Origin: CAVVJA01 sp963809815
GTDB taxonomy: Bacteria; Actinomycetota; Actinomycetes; Mycobacteriales; Jatrophihabitantaceae
Assembly: GCA_963809815.1 (NCBI GenBank)
Contig: CAWELM010000025.1
Span: 310,001 to 374,000 of the forward strand
Length of the DNA stretch: 64,000 nucleotides
Direction: 5' to 3'
This document shows, piece after piece, positions 8,270 through 15,675 of the stretch; within the stretch, counting starts at the first letter, position 1, and every line of letters starts with the position of its first letter. Under the pieces are notes generated by a model. That model saw only the letters and a list, made by a program, of their open reading frames with translations. It was not told the DNA's origin and made no database searches. The position numbers were made by a program, and so were the translations under genes.

Positions 8270-9691
8270 TCTTCCGGTTCGTGCCGGCGGTGATCGGCTC
8301 CACCGTGAGCTTCGGCATGTTCAGCTGAACGTGATCCGGGGTCGACGCGTCGCCGAGCATCCGCCACGCCCGAAGGGCGACGACCAGCTGAGCGACCGCG
8401 TTCGGGTCGGTCAGCGACATGCGCAGTTCGTTCTGCACGCGCTGCAGCCGGTATCTCACCGGTTCGGGTGGCAGTACAGCTGGCCGGCCGTCCGCTTCGC
8501 CGAGCCCGCGTTGGCAACCCAGGCATCGACGGTGGCGAGGAGCACGTCGCGGTCAGCGGCGCGGAGTGCCAAAACTGGCGCGAGGAGGGATTGGGCGATC
8601 CTGGTCGCTTCTTGCGGGGCCGCAGCAACAATCATGGACACTGGCGACTCGTCGTAGCACGCGGCGGTCACCGCGCCGTCAGCAATGCTGGCCCGCGCCA
8701 CGTGGGCCAAGCGCAGCGCGTGCGACGCCTCCTCCAACCCGGTGAAAGCCGAGCTGACGCCCACCCGCCCGGTAGCGTATTCGCGCAGTATCTCCACCAG
8801 CAGGCCCAAACGTTCGGCGCTTCCGATGGAAACGATGCCGAGTTCGTAGGCCGGAGTAGGTCGCCACGCCGAACCCATGTGTATCGCGTCGAGTGCGCTC
8901 TCGATTTCGAGGCGCGCGCCGGCTGTGGGACTAGCGGTTTCGGCGACGACGACGGCAAACGTCCCGTCATGCGGGAGATCGAGGAGCTCGGTGATTTCCC
9001 ACCGCGTGGGGTCGGTGACTGCACCGCCAGAGAACACGGCATCCATGAGGGCGACGCGACGGCGCCGCTGCGCACGTACGAGCTCGGCCGTTGTCAGCCG
9101 ATATGCGGTGCCGACGGCTTCGAGAAACCGGTCGATCAGGTACCAGAAGGTCGTGGCGGCGTTCGCCAAGGCCTGTCGTTGATGGTCGTCGGCCACCGCG
9201 ACCACATCGAGCAGGACGTCCCACAGCCCAGAAAAGCCGATCCGGAACGCGGGCTGCACCTCTGGCAGCGGAACCCCCTGCCGCGCGCGCCGGCTACCGG
9301 TGGCGAACGCCTGAGCCAAATCGATGCGGTCAGGGGTGCGGAGGGCGTCGATCACGGTCCGCAGATTTGCCATTACCGAGCGGGTCAAGTCATCCCGGGA
9401 GACGACGGCTGACTCGATCCGATACACCGTCATCTGGTCTCGAATCTCCGTCGCCACCCGACGACAGAGGTCCGGCAGGCGAAACTCCGCGCTCTGCAGC
9501 AAGTGCGGAGGCACGGTGGTGCGGCTGCCGCTCGGTCGATCAGGAACAACGGCGAGGCGCGCAACTGGATCAAGATTGGCCATGGGCGGATCCAGGAATC
9601 GGAGGCTTGGCCCGCCTAGCGCCTTGGCGAGCTCAGCACCCTCGCTGGCGGCCGACATTGGTGACATGCTCTCGGTCACCTCTCGCTTCAC
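8208..9691 (-). pseudogene. PucR/CdaR-family transcriptional regulator, split by a frameshift in its HTH
   Basis: The upstream piece (9691-8456, 411 residues) holds the N-terminal region and the GGDEF-like middle domain of PucR regulators. It reaches the C-terminal HTH as QLYCHPNR and then hits TGA at 8458-8456. The family consensus continues C-H-x-N-T-V-R-Y-R-L. Exactly this continuation, VRYRLQRVQNELRMSL then LVVALRAWRML, is encoded in another frame from 8459 down to 8208. Loss of one base in the Thr codon at about 8459-8461 explains it. If real, the regulator lacks its second recognition helix and cannot bind DNA normally. If an assembly indel, the gene is intact with its end overlapping the MBL gene. 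Start could also be ATG 9667 or 9658. Confidence 0.8.
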
Positions 9692-9879
9692 GTGTCCGTC
9701 GCTGGGACCGCGGTACGGTTTCCCAACGATCTCGCGTGTCCGCTAGTCAGACTGGACTCCGCCGCGGCTGCGGGGTTAGTTGGCGAGTGACAGTTCCACT
9801 TGTGGTTCGGCGACCCTCAGGTCGATCTGAGCCATTCGCTTGACGGCGTTCCGAGCTCGCAGTCGAAGGGAGAGACAAA

Positions 9880-10542
9880 ATGTCGTTACCGCAGGCAATG
9901 TATCCAGTGCAATTCTCGGTCGATTATCCGGATCGGCCACTAAACCGGGTGACAACTGCGCTTCGGATCTTCGCGGTGATACCTATCATGATCGTGCTGC
10001 AGACCGTGTCCGGCGCGTCGGTCGTTGCGGCGGGTGGCTGGGGTCACGCTGCCTATGGCACCAACGCGCGATACGTCGTGATCGGGGCGGGCGGCCTTCT
10101 CTTCTTAGGCCCGCTCCTAATGATCCTGTTCAAGCGGAAGTACCCGCGCTGGTGGTTCGATTGGAACCTGGAACTCCAGCGGTTCACGAATCGCGTGGTT
10201 GTCTATCTCGCGCTCATGGATGACCAGTATCCGTCCACCGATGACCATCAAGCAGTCCATCTGGAGTACCGCTACCCCGATGCCGGCCGGGAGCTCAACC
10301 GGTGGCTCCCCCTGGTGAAGTGGCTACTAGTCATTCCACACCTGATTATCCTGCTGTTTCTCTGGGCTGCCGCCGTTGTGGTCGTCATCATTGCCTGGTT
10401 CGCCATTGTGTTCACCGGGCGATACCCGAGGGGCATGTTCGACTTCGTGCAGGGTGTCCTGCGATGGGGGCAGCGGGTGATCGGTTATGCCTTCCTGCTG
10501 GTAACGGACGTATATCCGCCATTCTCTCTGGCCGCCGCCTAA
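9880..10542 (+). CDS. DUF4389 integral membrane protein
   Basis: 220 residues from ATG 9880, with the purine-rich site AGGGAGA 6 nt upstream. The N-terminus PVQFSVDYPDRPLNRVTTAL is typical of DUF4389, as is the repeated RWWFDWNLELQRF / YPRGMFDFVQGVLRW theme. About four hydrophobic segments are seen at residues 22-47, 64-82, 143-172 and 195-210. Its function is unknown. It is followed by tandem hairpins at 10560-10618, so it is probably a single-gene unit. Confidence 0.85.
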   Translation: MSLPQAMYPVQFSVDYPDRPLNRVTTALRIFAVIPIMIVLQTVSGASVVAAGGWGHAAYGTNARYVVIGAGGLLFLGPLLMILFKRKYPRWWFDWNLELQRFTNRVVVYLALMDDQYPSTDDHQAVHLEYRYPDAGRELNRWLPLVKWLLVIPHLIILLFLWAAAVVVVIIAWFAIVFTGRYPRGMFDFVQGVLRWGQRVIGYAFLLVTDVYPPFSLAAA

Positions 10543-10559
10543 GAGCTCAGATCTGGCGC

Positions 10560-10618
10560 TCCGACGGCGAATGCGCAGTCAGCACGCCGTCGGATCACGG
10601 GCGTAAAACTGTGCGCCC
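10560..10618 (+). terminator. Tandem stem-loops after the DUF4389 gene
   Basis: The first hairpin has perfect 10-bp arms TCCGACGGCG (10560-10569) and CGCCGTCGGA (10585-10594) around a 15-nt loop. A second, GGGCG (10599-10603) / CGCCC (10614-10618), follows directly. They begin 18 bp after the stop codon. There is no long T-run, as is common in actinobacteria. Confidence 0.55.
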
Positions 10619-10746
10619 GATGAGAACTCGGTGGGACCGACCGGAGCGGATGCCAATGGCGCAAATGTTGGCCTGACCCCGGCTGGTTGATCCTCCCCCG
10701 GCTGGGAGTCCCGGCCACCCGCAAGTCCGGTCCTGACCCGAAGGTC

Positions 10747-11970
10747 TCAGGCGTTGCTGAGCTCCTGAGCGAGCTGCCCCACCGCCCATTCGAGATCGGT
10801 CGGTTCGATAACCAGAGGCGGCGCGAGCCGGATGGTCCGGTCATGTGCCTCCTTGGCCAACACGCCTCGATTCAGCAGACCCTCACAGACGTCACGGCCG
10901 TCGCGATGCGTGAGGTCGATGCCCGCCCACAACCCTCGGCTCCGGACCGCATCGACCTCGTCAGATGGCAGGTTCTTGAGCATCTGCGCGAACTGCTCGC
11001 CCACCATTGCGGCGCGCTGCTGGTACTCGCCGGTGGCCATCATGCGGACGACCTCGATACCGATCGCGCACGCGAGTGGGTTCCCACCGAACGTGCTTCC
11101 GTGCTCGCCGGGCCGGAACACGCCGAGAACGTCGCGTCGGGATACGACCGCGGACAACGGCAACACGCCTCCACCGAGCGCCTTGCCCAGAACGTAGATG
11201 TCGGGACGCACTCCCTCGTGATCGCAGGCAAAGGTATAGCCGGTGCGGCCGAGCCCCGACTGAATCTCGTCGGCGATCATGAGCACGTTCGCCTCCGTGC
11301 ACGCGTCGCGCACGGACTGCAAATATCCGTCGGGCGGGATGATGACGCCGCGCTCACCCTGGATCGGTTCGATAAGGACGGCAGCGGTCCGATCGTCGAT
11401 GACCTCTCGCACCGCGTCCGCGTCGCCGAACGGAACCCGAACAAACCCAGGCGTGAACGGGCCGAAATCGGCGGTAGCTAACGGGTCTTCCGAGAAGCTG
11501 ATGATCGTTATGGTCCGGCCGTGGAAGTTCCCACCCGCGATCACGATCTTCGCCTGGCCGTTGGGGATGCCCTTGACCTGGTAGCCCCACTTGCGCGCGG
11601 TCTTGATCGCGGTCTCGACGGCCTCGACTCCGGTGTTCATCGGCAGGACGAGATCCATACCGGCGAGCTTCGCGAGCTCCGCGCAGAACGTGCCGAGCTG
11701 ATCGTTATGGAAGGCCCGGCTGGTCACCGTAAGCCGGTCGAGCTGCGCATGCGCGATGGCCGTGAGTTGCGGGTGGCGATGCCCAAAGTTGAGCGCGCCG
11801 TACGCGGCGAGCAGGTCGAGGTAGCGGCGCCCGTCGATGTCGCGGACCCACGCGCCCTCGCCTTCAGCGATCACAACCGGCAGCGGCGCGTAGTTCCGCG
11901 CACTGTGCGCCTCTACGAGGTCGATCGCTGCCCTGGTCCGCGCCGACGCGCGGTCGATCTTGACGTTCAT
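10747..11970 (-). CDS. rocD: Ornithine aminotransferase (class III PLP aminotransferase)
   Basis: 407 residues from ATG 11970, full length for ornithine-oxo-acid transaminases. The N-terminus with SARNYAPLPVVIAEGEGAW and GRRYLDLLAAYGALNFGHRHP is characteristic of RocD/OAT. The PLP region includes ADEIQSGLGRTG (Asp/Gln cofactor contacts) and the Schiff-base Lys in YVLGKALGGGVLPLSA. It transfers the delta-amino group of ornithine to 2-oxoglutarate, giving glutamate semialdehyde for proline/glutamate formation in arginine catabolism. No ddaH, arginase or Lrp gene is adjacent. Confidence 0.93.
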   Translation of the reverse strand: MNVKIDRASARTRAAIDLVEAHSARNYAPLPVVIAEGEGAWVRDIDGRRYLDLLAAYGALNFGHRHPQLTAIAHAQLDRLTVTSRAFHNDQLGTFCAELAKLAGMDLVLPMNTGVEAVETAIKTARKWGYQVKGIPNGQAKIVIAGGNFHGRTITIISFSEDPLATADFGPFTPGFVRVPFGDADAVREVIDDRTAAVLIEPIQGERGVIIPPDGYLQSVRDACTEANVLMIADEIQSGLGRTGYTFACDHEGVRPDIYVLGKALGGGVLPLSAVVSRRDVLGVFRPGEHGSTFGGNPLACAIGIEVVRMMATGEYQQRAAMVGEQFAQMLKNLPSDEVDAVRSRGLWAGIDLTHRDGRDVCEGLLNRGVLAKEAHDRTIRLAPPLVIEPTDLEWAVGQLAQELSNA

Positions 11971-12204
11971 CGGCCAGCCCGCGTTGCTCGCTTGTTCATT
12001 CGTGAGTCTCCTTCACCCGTCAACTACTTCAACCGAGACAGTAGCCGCGTCAAGCTTGCTTCAGCCGCGACTTTTCGGCGCCGTGGCAACGAAATCACCT
12101 TGTCACGCTCGGTCACTGAAGGCGCCCACACGGGCTGAACGTGACAACTCCACACGGTGGTTTCGAAATGGGATGATTCCGGAAGCCATCGATGGAGGTT
12201 GATC

Positions 12205-14013
12205 ATGAATCGTCGCCGCGTTTGGGTCGCAGCCGCATCAGGCTTGACGCTTACCGCCCTTGCAGTCGCCCCGGCGAGCGTCGCAGCTGCGCCGGGACCG
12301 AACGGCCCGACGAACTGCTCGTCCGGAGCGCACACGCTCTCGCACTTCGGCGACCACGTGTACCCAGAGACCGGCAACGGCGGCTACACCAGCCTGCACA
12401 CCGACGTGCACATGGTCTACGACGCGAAGGCGAACCAGTTCCTGCCCGGTAACCACGTCGTTCTGACGGTGCGCGCGACACAGTGCCTCACTGACTTCAG
12501 CCTCGACTTCGAGCGCACTGGCGTGGACAACAACGACGGCCCGAAGCTGGCGGTCAACCGCATCCTCGTCGGCGGTGCACGCGCTGCTTACAAATTCGTC
12601 CAGCCGACCTATCCGGGCGACCCCAACGGGCAGGACGACCCCGACCCGCGAGCGCACCAGGCCGGCCAGGTCGTTCCGGTCGGCGGCAAGGACAACAACC
12701 CGCTGCCTCCGGCGTGCACTCCAGAGGTCACCGGCAAAGACGTGAACGCGCAGAACGGCGACCCCTGTCCGGCGAACAAGCTGGTCATCACACCACCGGC
12801 GAACATCAAGAAGGGCATGCTGTTCCAAGTCACGGTCTTCTACACCGGCCGGCCGGGCGTGCACACCGACGGCGACGGCTCGACCGAGGGCTGGTTCCGC
12901 AACAACAAGCCTCCGGGAGACGGCGGCTTCGTCACCACTGAGCCGGTCGGCACCGAGGACTGGATGCCGTTGAACAACCATCCGACCGCGAAACCGACCT
13001 ACGACTTCTACGACACCGTCACCGCGGGCCGCACCGCGGTCGCCAACGGCATGCTGCTCTCCACCGTGCACAACGCTCCGGACGCCCTCTTCCGCAAGGG
13101 ATCGACCACCTATCACTGGCACTCGCCGGCACCGATCGCGAGCTACCTGGTCGAGAACAGCGTCGGCAACTATGACCTGACCTTCCGCGACGCTGACGAC
13201 GGCATCCGCTACTACGAGGCGCAGGCCAGCGGCATCGACCCGGCGCAGAAGCAGGCCAACCTGGCGATCATGGACCAGCAACAGGACATCACCGACTTCC
13301 AGACCCGCTTCAACGGACCGTTCCCGTTCACCTCCGACGGCGTCCTCGTCGGCATCCCCCAAGCCGGGTTCGAAGAAGAGATGCAGACCATGATCACCTT
13401 CCAGGGTGGTCAGATCGACCTCGATACGTTTAACCACGAGAACATGCACCAGTGGTGGGGTGACAGCGTCACCGAGGGCAACTACAACCTGACCTTCTTC
13501 AAGGAAGGCATGGCCACCTTCGGCGAATACCTGTTCGACGCTCGCACTGCGGCGACCGCAGCGGGCGGCCTGGACACTCCGGCTGGTGCGGCCGCGTTCG
13601 ACGCGAGCCTGGTCGATCAGTTCAACACCGATTACGCCAACAACGGGCTCTGGACAGCTGCCCCGTCCGACCCGACGCCGGCCACCCTGTTCTCGGGCCG
13701 CTTCACTTACACGCGTCCTGGTGCGGCCTACATCGCGTTACGCCAGATTCTCGGCAAGGACAACTTCACGGCGGCGCTGCAGCGGATCCAGCGCGACTAC
13801 CGCCACTCCAGCATCACCGAGAAGCAACTCGAGACCGAGTACCAGGCCTTCCTGCCGAACCAGAGCGCGGCGTGCCACGCCCGGCTCGACCAGTTCTTCA
13901 CCCAATGGTTCGACACGGCTTACCCGCCCGGTGGCGGGGCGAACCGGCCGCAGCTCACCGGCCCTGGACTGAACGGGCCGGGCTTCTACAATCCGGACGG
14001 CACCTGCGGCTGA
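12205..14013 (+). CDS. Secreted M1-family metallopeptidase
   Basis: 602 residues from ATG 12205, with GGAGG 6 nt upstream; a possible GTG... start further 5' is not needed. Residues 1-29 form a Sec signal peptide (NRRR, hydrophobic core, cleavage near SVAAA-PG). The zinc site is HENMHQWWG followed after 18 residues by the third-ligand Glu in FFKEGMA, the HExxH-x18-E gluzincin pattern. The exopeptidase loop, usually GxMEN, reads GFEEEMQTM, so the N-terminal amine recognition may be altered. The Tyr in FTYTRPGAAYIAL fits the transition-state Tyr. It probably digests peptides outside the cell. An acidic Gly/Pro/Asp-rich stretch (residues 125-215) is inserted in the N-terminal domain. Confidence 0.88.
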   Translation: MNRRRVWVAAASGLTLTALAVAPASVAAAPGPNGPTNCSSGAHTLSHFGDHVYPETGNGGYTSLHTDVHMVYDAKANQFLPGNHVVLTVRATQCLTDFSLDFERTGVDNNDGPKLAVNRILVGGARAAYKFVQPTYPGDPNGQDDPDPRAHQAGQVVPVGGKDNNPLPPACTPEVTGKDVNAQNGDPCPANKLVITPPANIKKGMLFQVTVFYTGRPGVHTDGDGSTEGWFRNNKPPGDGGFVTTEPVGTEDWMPLNNHPTAKPTYDFYDTVTAGRTAVANGMLLSTVHNAPDALFRKGSTTYHWHSPAPIASYLVENSVGNYDLTFRDADDGIRYYEAQASGIDPAQKQANLAIMDQQQDITDFQTRFNGPFPFTSDGVLVGIPQAGFEEEMQTMITFQGGQIDLDTFNHENMHQWWGDSVTEGNYNLTFFKEGMATFGEYLFDARTAATAAGGLDTPAGAAAFDASLVDQFNTDYANNGLWTAAPSDPTPATLFSGRFTYTRPGAAYIALRQILGKDNFTAALQRIQRDYRHSSITEKQLETEYQAFLPNQSAACHARLDQFFTQWFDTAYPPGGGANRPQLTGPGLNGPGFYNPDGTCG

Positions 14014-14036
14014 GCCTCATCGGTTGAGGCGGCTCA
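14011..14036. terminator. Short hairpin between convergent genes
   Basis: GCCTCA (14014-14019) pairs with TGAGGC (14025-14030) around a 5-nt loop; an alternative wider pairing uses TGAGCC and GGCTCA at the edges. It starts at the stop codon of the M1 peptidase and ends at the stop of the convergent GNAT gene, so it could serve both. Confidence 0.4.
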
Positions 14037-14621
14037 CGTTTGGCGGGCCGCCCACTCATGCTCGAGGATCGACATCATGACCTCGTCGTACCACCGTCCG
14101 TCGTGCCAGATGGATTGACGGCGCCGGCCCTCCTCCACGAATCCCGCCTTCTCGTAAGCGCGCATGCCGGCCGGGTTGAACGGGGCCACATCGAGCTGGA
14201 TGCGGTGCAGGCCCATCTCGCGGAAGCCGTAGTCGACGATCACCCGCATCGCGTCCGTACCGTAGCCGCGGCCGATATGGTCACGGCCGAGCGCGATGCC
14301 GATCGTCGCGCACCGATCCTTGGGCCGAGCCCCCCACAATCCGAGGTTGCCGACCAGCATCGGCGGGTCTTCGAGCGTTTCGATGGCGAAGCCGAGGTCG
14401 TCCTTCTCGTTGGCGCTCCACTTGGCAATGCGCTCCTTCGCCCCAGCCTCGGACGGCGGCACTACCCAGTTCGACAGCGTGGCCATCCGCCCAGGATCCA
14501 TCTCCCACTTCGCCAGCGTCGGCAGGTCGTCATCGCGCACACCGCGGAGACGTACCAGGGAGCCGACGAGGATCGAGTCGCCGTATCCGAATGCGGAATC
14601 GACGCCAGTCAGTTCAGTCAT
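14034..14621 (-). CDS. GNAT-family N-acetyltransferase (RimJ/RimL type)
   Basis: 195 residues from ATG 14621. A longer frame to 15002 would run antisense through the DUF1272 gene and is rejected. The acetyl-CoA-binding motif A is IGIALGRDHIGRGYGTDAM (R/Q-x-x-G-x-G). The C-terminal MRAYEKAGFVEEGRRRQ is typical of RimJ/RimL-like enzymes acting on protein N-termini or small amines. The acceptor is unknown. It is convergent with the M1 peptidase, 20 bp apart. Confidence 0.85.
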   Translation of the reverse strand: MTELTGVDSAFGYGDSILVGSLVRLRGVRDDDLPTLAKWEMDPGRMATLSNWVVPPSEAGAKERIAKWSANEKDDLGFAIETLEDPPMLVGNLGLWGARPKDRCATIGIALGRDHIGRGYGTDAMRVIVDYGFREMGLHRIQLDVAPFNPAGMRAYEKAGFVEEGRRRQSIWHDGRWYDEVMMSILEHEWAARQT

Positions 14622-14781
14622 GGGCTGAATCTTGCCGTCTGCCCGCGCGGCACGAGCACCATGTCCACGGCGCGCGTGTTGTCCGGCAAGTCCTCCCGGT
14701 AGAGCATGTCCGTGTACAACCGGATGCCCTACACCGCTTGGTGGGATCCGGCAAGGGCCGAGCAACTGAACGGAGACGCCG

Positions 14782-15027
14782 GTGCTGGAGATCCGACCTA
14801 ACTGCGAGTGCTGTGATCGTGACTTGGCGCCTGACGCAGTGGACGTATGGATCTGTTCGTTCGAGTGCACGTGGTGTACCGACTGCCGAGATCGGTTCGC
14901 CGACCACCGCTGCCCGAACTGCAATGGCGTGTTGACTCTGCGGCCCCCGCGGACCCGGGCCGCGCTCGTCGCGACGCCGGCGTCTCGGCGTCGAGTGTTC
15001 AATCCAGACTGCCTGGCGAAACGCTGA
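14782..15027 (+). CDS. DUF1272 cysteine-rich zinc-ribbon-like protein
   Basis: 81 residues from GTG 14782, with GGAGA 6 nt upstream. The whole N-terminal 50 residues match DUF1272: MLEIRPNCECCDRDL, then ICSFECTWCTDCRD, then HRCPNCNGVL. Nine cysteines in CxxC-type pairs suggest two bound zinc ions. The C-terminal 30 residues are basic. The molecular role of the family is unknown. It is divergent from the GNAT gene and convergent with the small protein at 15082-15315. Confidence 0.85.
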   Translation: MLEIRPNCECCDRDLAPDAVDVWICSFECTWCTDCRDRFADHRCPNCNGVLTLRPPRTRAALVATPASRRRVFNPDCLAKR

Positions 15028-15081
15028 CCGTCCTGGCACAGTCGTGGACGCAGCGGCGTGACCGATCCGCGCGCGGCTCAG

Positions 15082-15315
15082 CTACCAATTAGCCTGCTGC
15101 TGATATAGGTCGTTGTCATCGAATTCGCGCTCCCAGAAGAAGTAGAGCTCAGTTTCCCGGGCACTCTTGGACCCGAGATCAGCTTCACGCATTTGCTGTC
15201 CGACCATCCGCCAGCCCTTTCGAGCGACTTCGTTCATATGATCGGTGATTTTCTTCGCCTGGGTAACGTTCGTTGCCTTAATGATCGAAATCCAGCTGAC
15301 CGCGTATTGCCTCAC
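15082..15315 (-). CDS. Small DUF4177-like protein
   Basis: 77 residues from GTG 15315, chosen because AAGGG lies 6 nt upstream; a TTG two codons earlier is the alternative. The core ITDHMNEVARKGWRMVGQQM resembles the DUF4177 helix-turn-strand (LNELGAEGWELV pattern). A later aromatic strand TELYFFWEREF fits too. No catalytic residues are apparent and the function is unknown. Its start overlaps the stop of a possible 31-codon membrane peptide (GTGA). Confidence 0.6.
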   Translation of the reverse strand: MRQYAVSWISIIKATNVTQAKKITDHMNEVARKGWRMVGQQMREADLGSKSARETELYFFWEREFDDNDLYQQQANW

Positions 15316-15407
15316 GGGCAACCCTTCTCTGAGAAGGAGCTCGGACGAATTTCAGCCCTTGACGATGACGACAGGGCCAGGACTGTCACGACAATCATGA
15401 TCAACAC
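15312..15407 (-). CDS. Possible 31-residue membrane peptide upstream of the DUF4177-like gene
   Basis: GTG 15407 opens a frame whose first residues are MLIMIVVTVLALSSSS, one plausible membrane segment, followed by a polar tail. Its TGA stop (15314-15312) overlaps the GTG start of the next gene by 2 bases of a GTGA, the usual sign of translational coupling. There is no clear ribosome site, and such short frames are often chance, so this is tentative. Confidence 0.22.
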   Translation of the reverse strand: MLIMIVVTVLALSSSSRAEIRPSSFSEKGCP

Positions 15408-15675
15408 TAAAATGAACAGCCATCATTTAGGTGGTCCGACGCGCTGGTATGGGGCCACGGACCGCCGCCCCAGGTCGTCTTCCTCCCTCAAGCCAACGGT
15501 CGCGAGGAGTCTACCGACCCCAGCTCCGACCCCGACCCCAGCCGAAAGGCATCCGTCCGTCTGGGAATTGATCATCCGAGGCTTTATCGGGTGCGCCCGA
15601 AGGTGATCGCATAGCCAGTAGCGGCCGCCAGGCCGTGATCAGACAGGACGCGGCGGGCCGACGTCCCCGCCTGTT
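15408..15675. other. Non-coding gap
   Basis: Between the small proteins and the 3' end of the MFS-Lnt gene I see no credible gene, tRNA or strong hairpin. A C-rich run of CCGACCCC-type repeats lies near 15520-15545. Somewhat AT-richer sequence near 15395-15430 may carry the promoter of the small leftward genes. Confidence 0.4.

Noticed and set aside
12100..12147. TTGTCACG / CGTGACAA inverted repeat upstream of the M1 peptidase
   Set aside because: 8-bp arms 32 bp apart are modest and the spacing is unusual; kept only as a note for promoter work.
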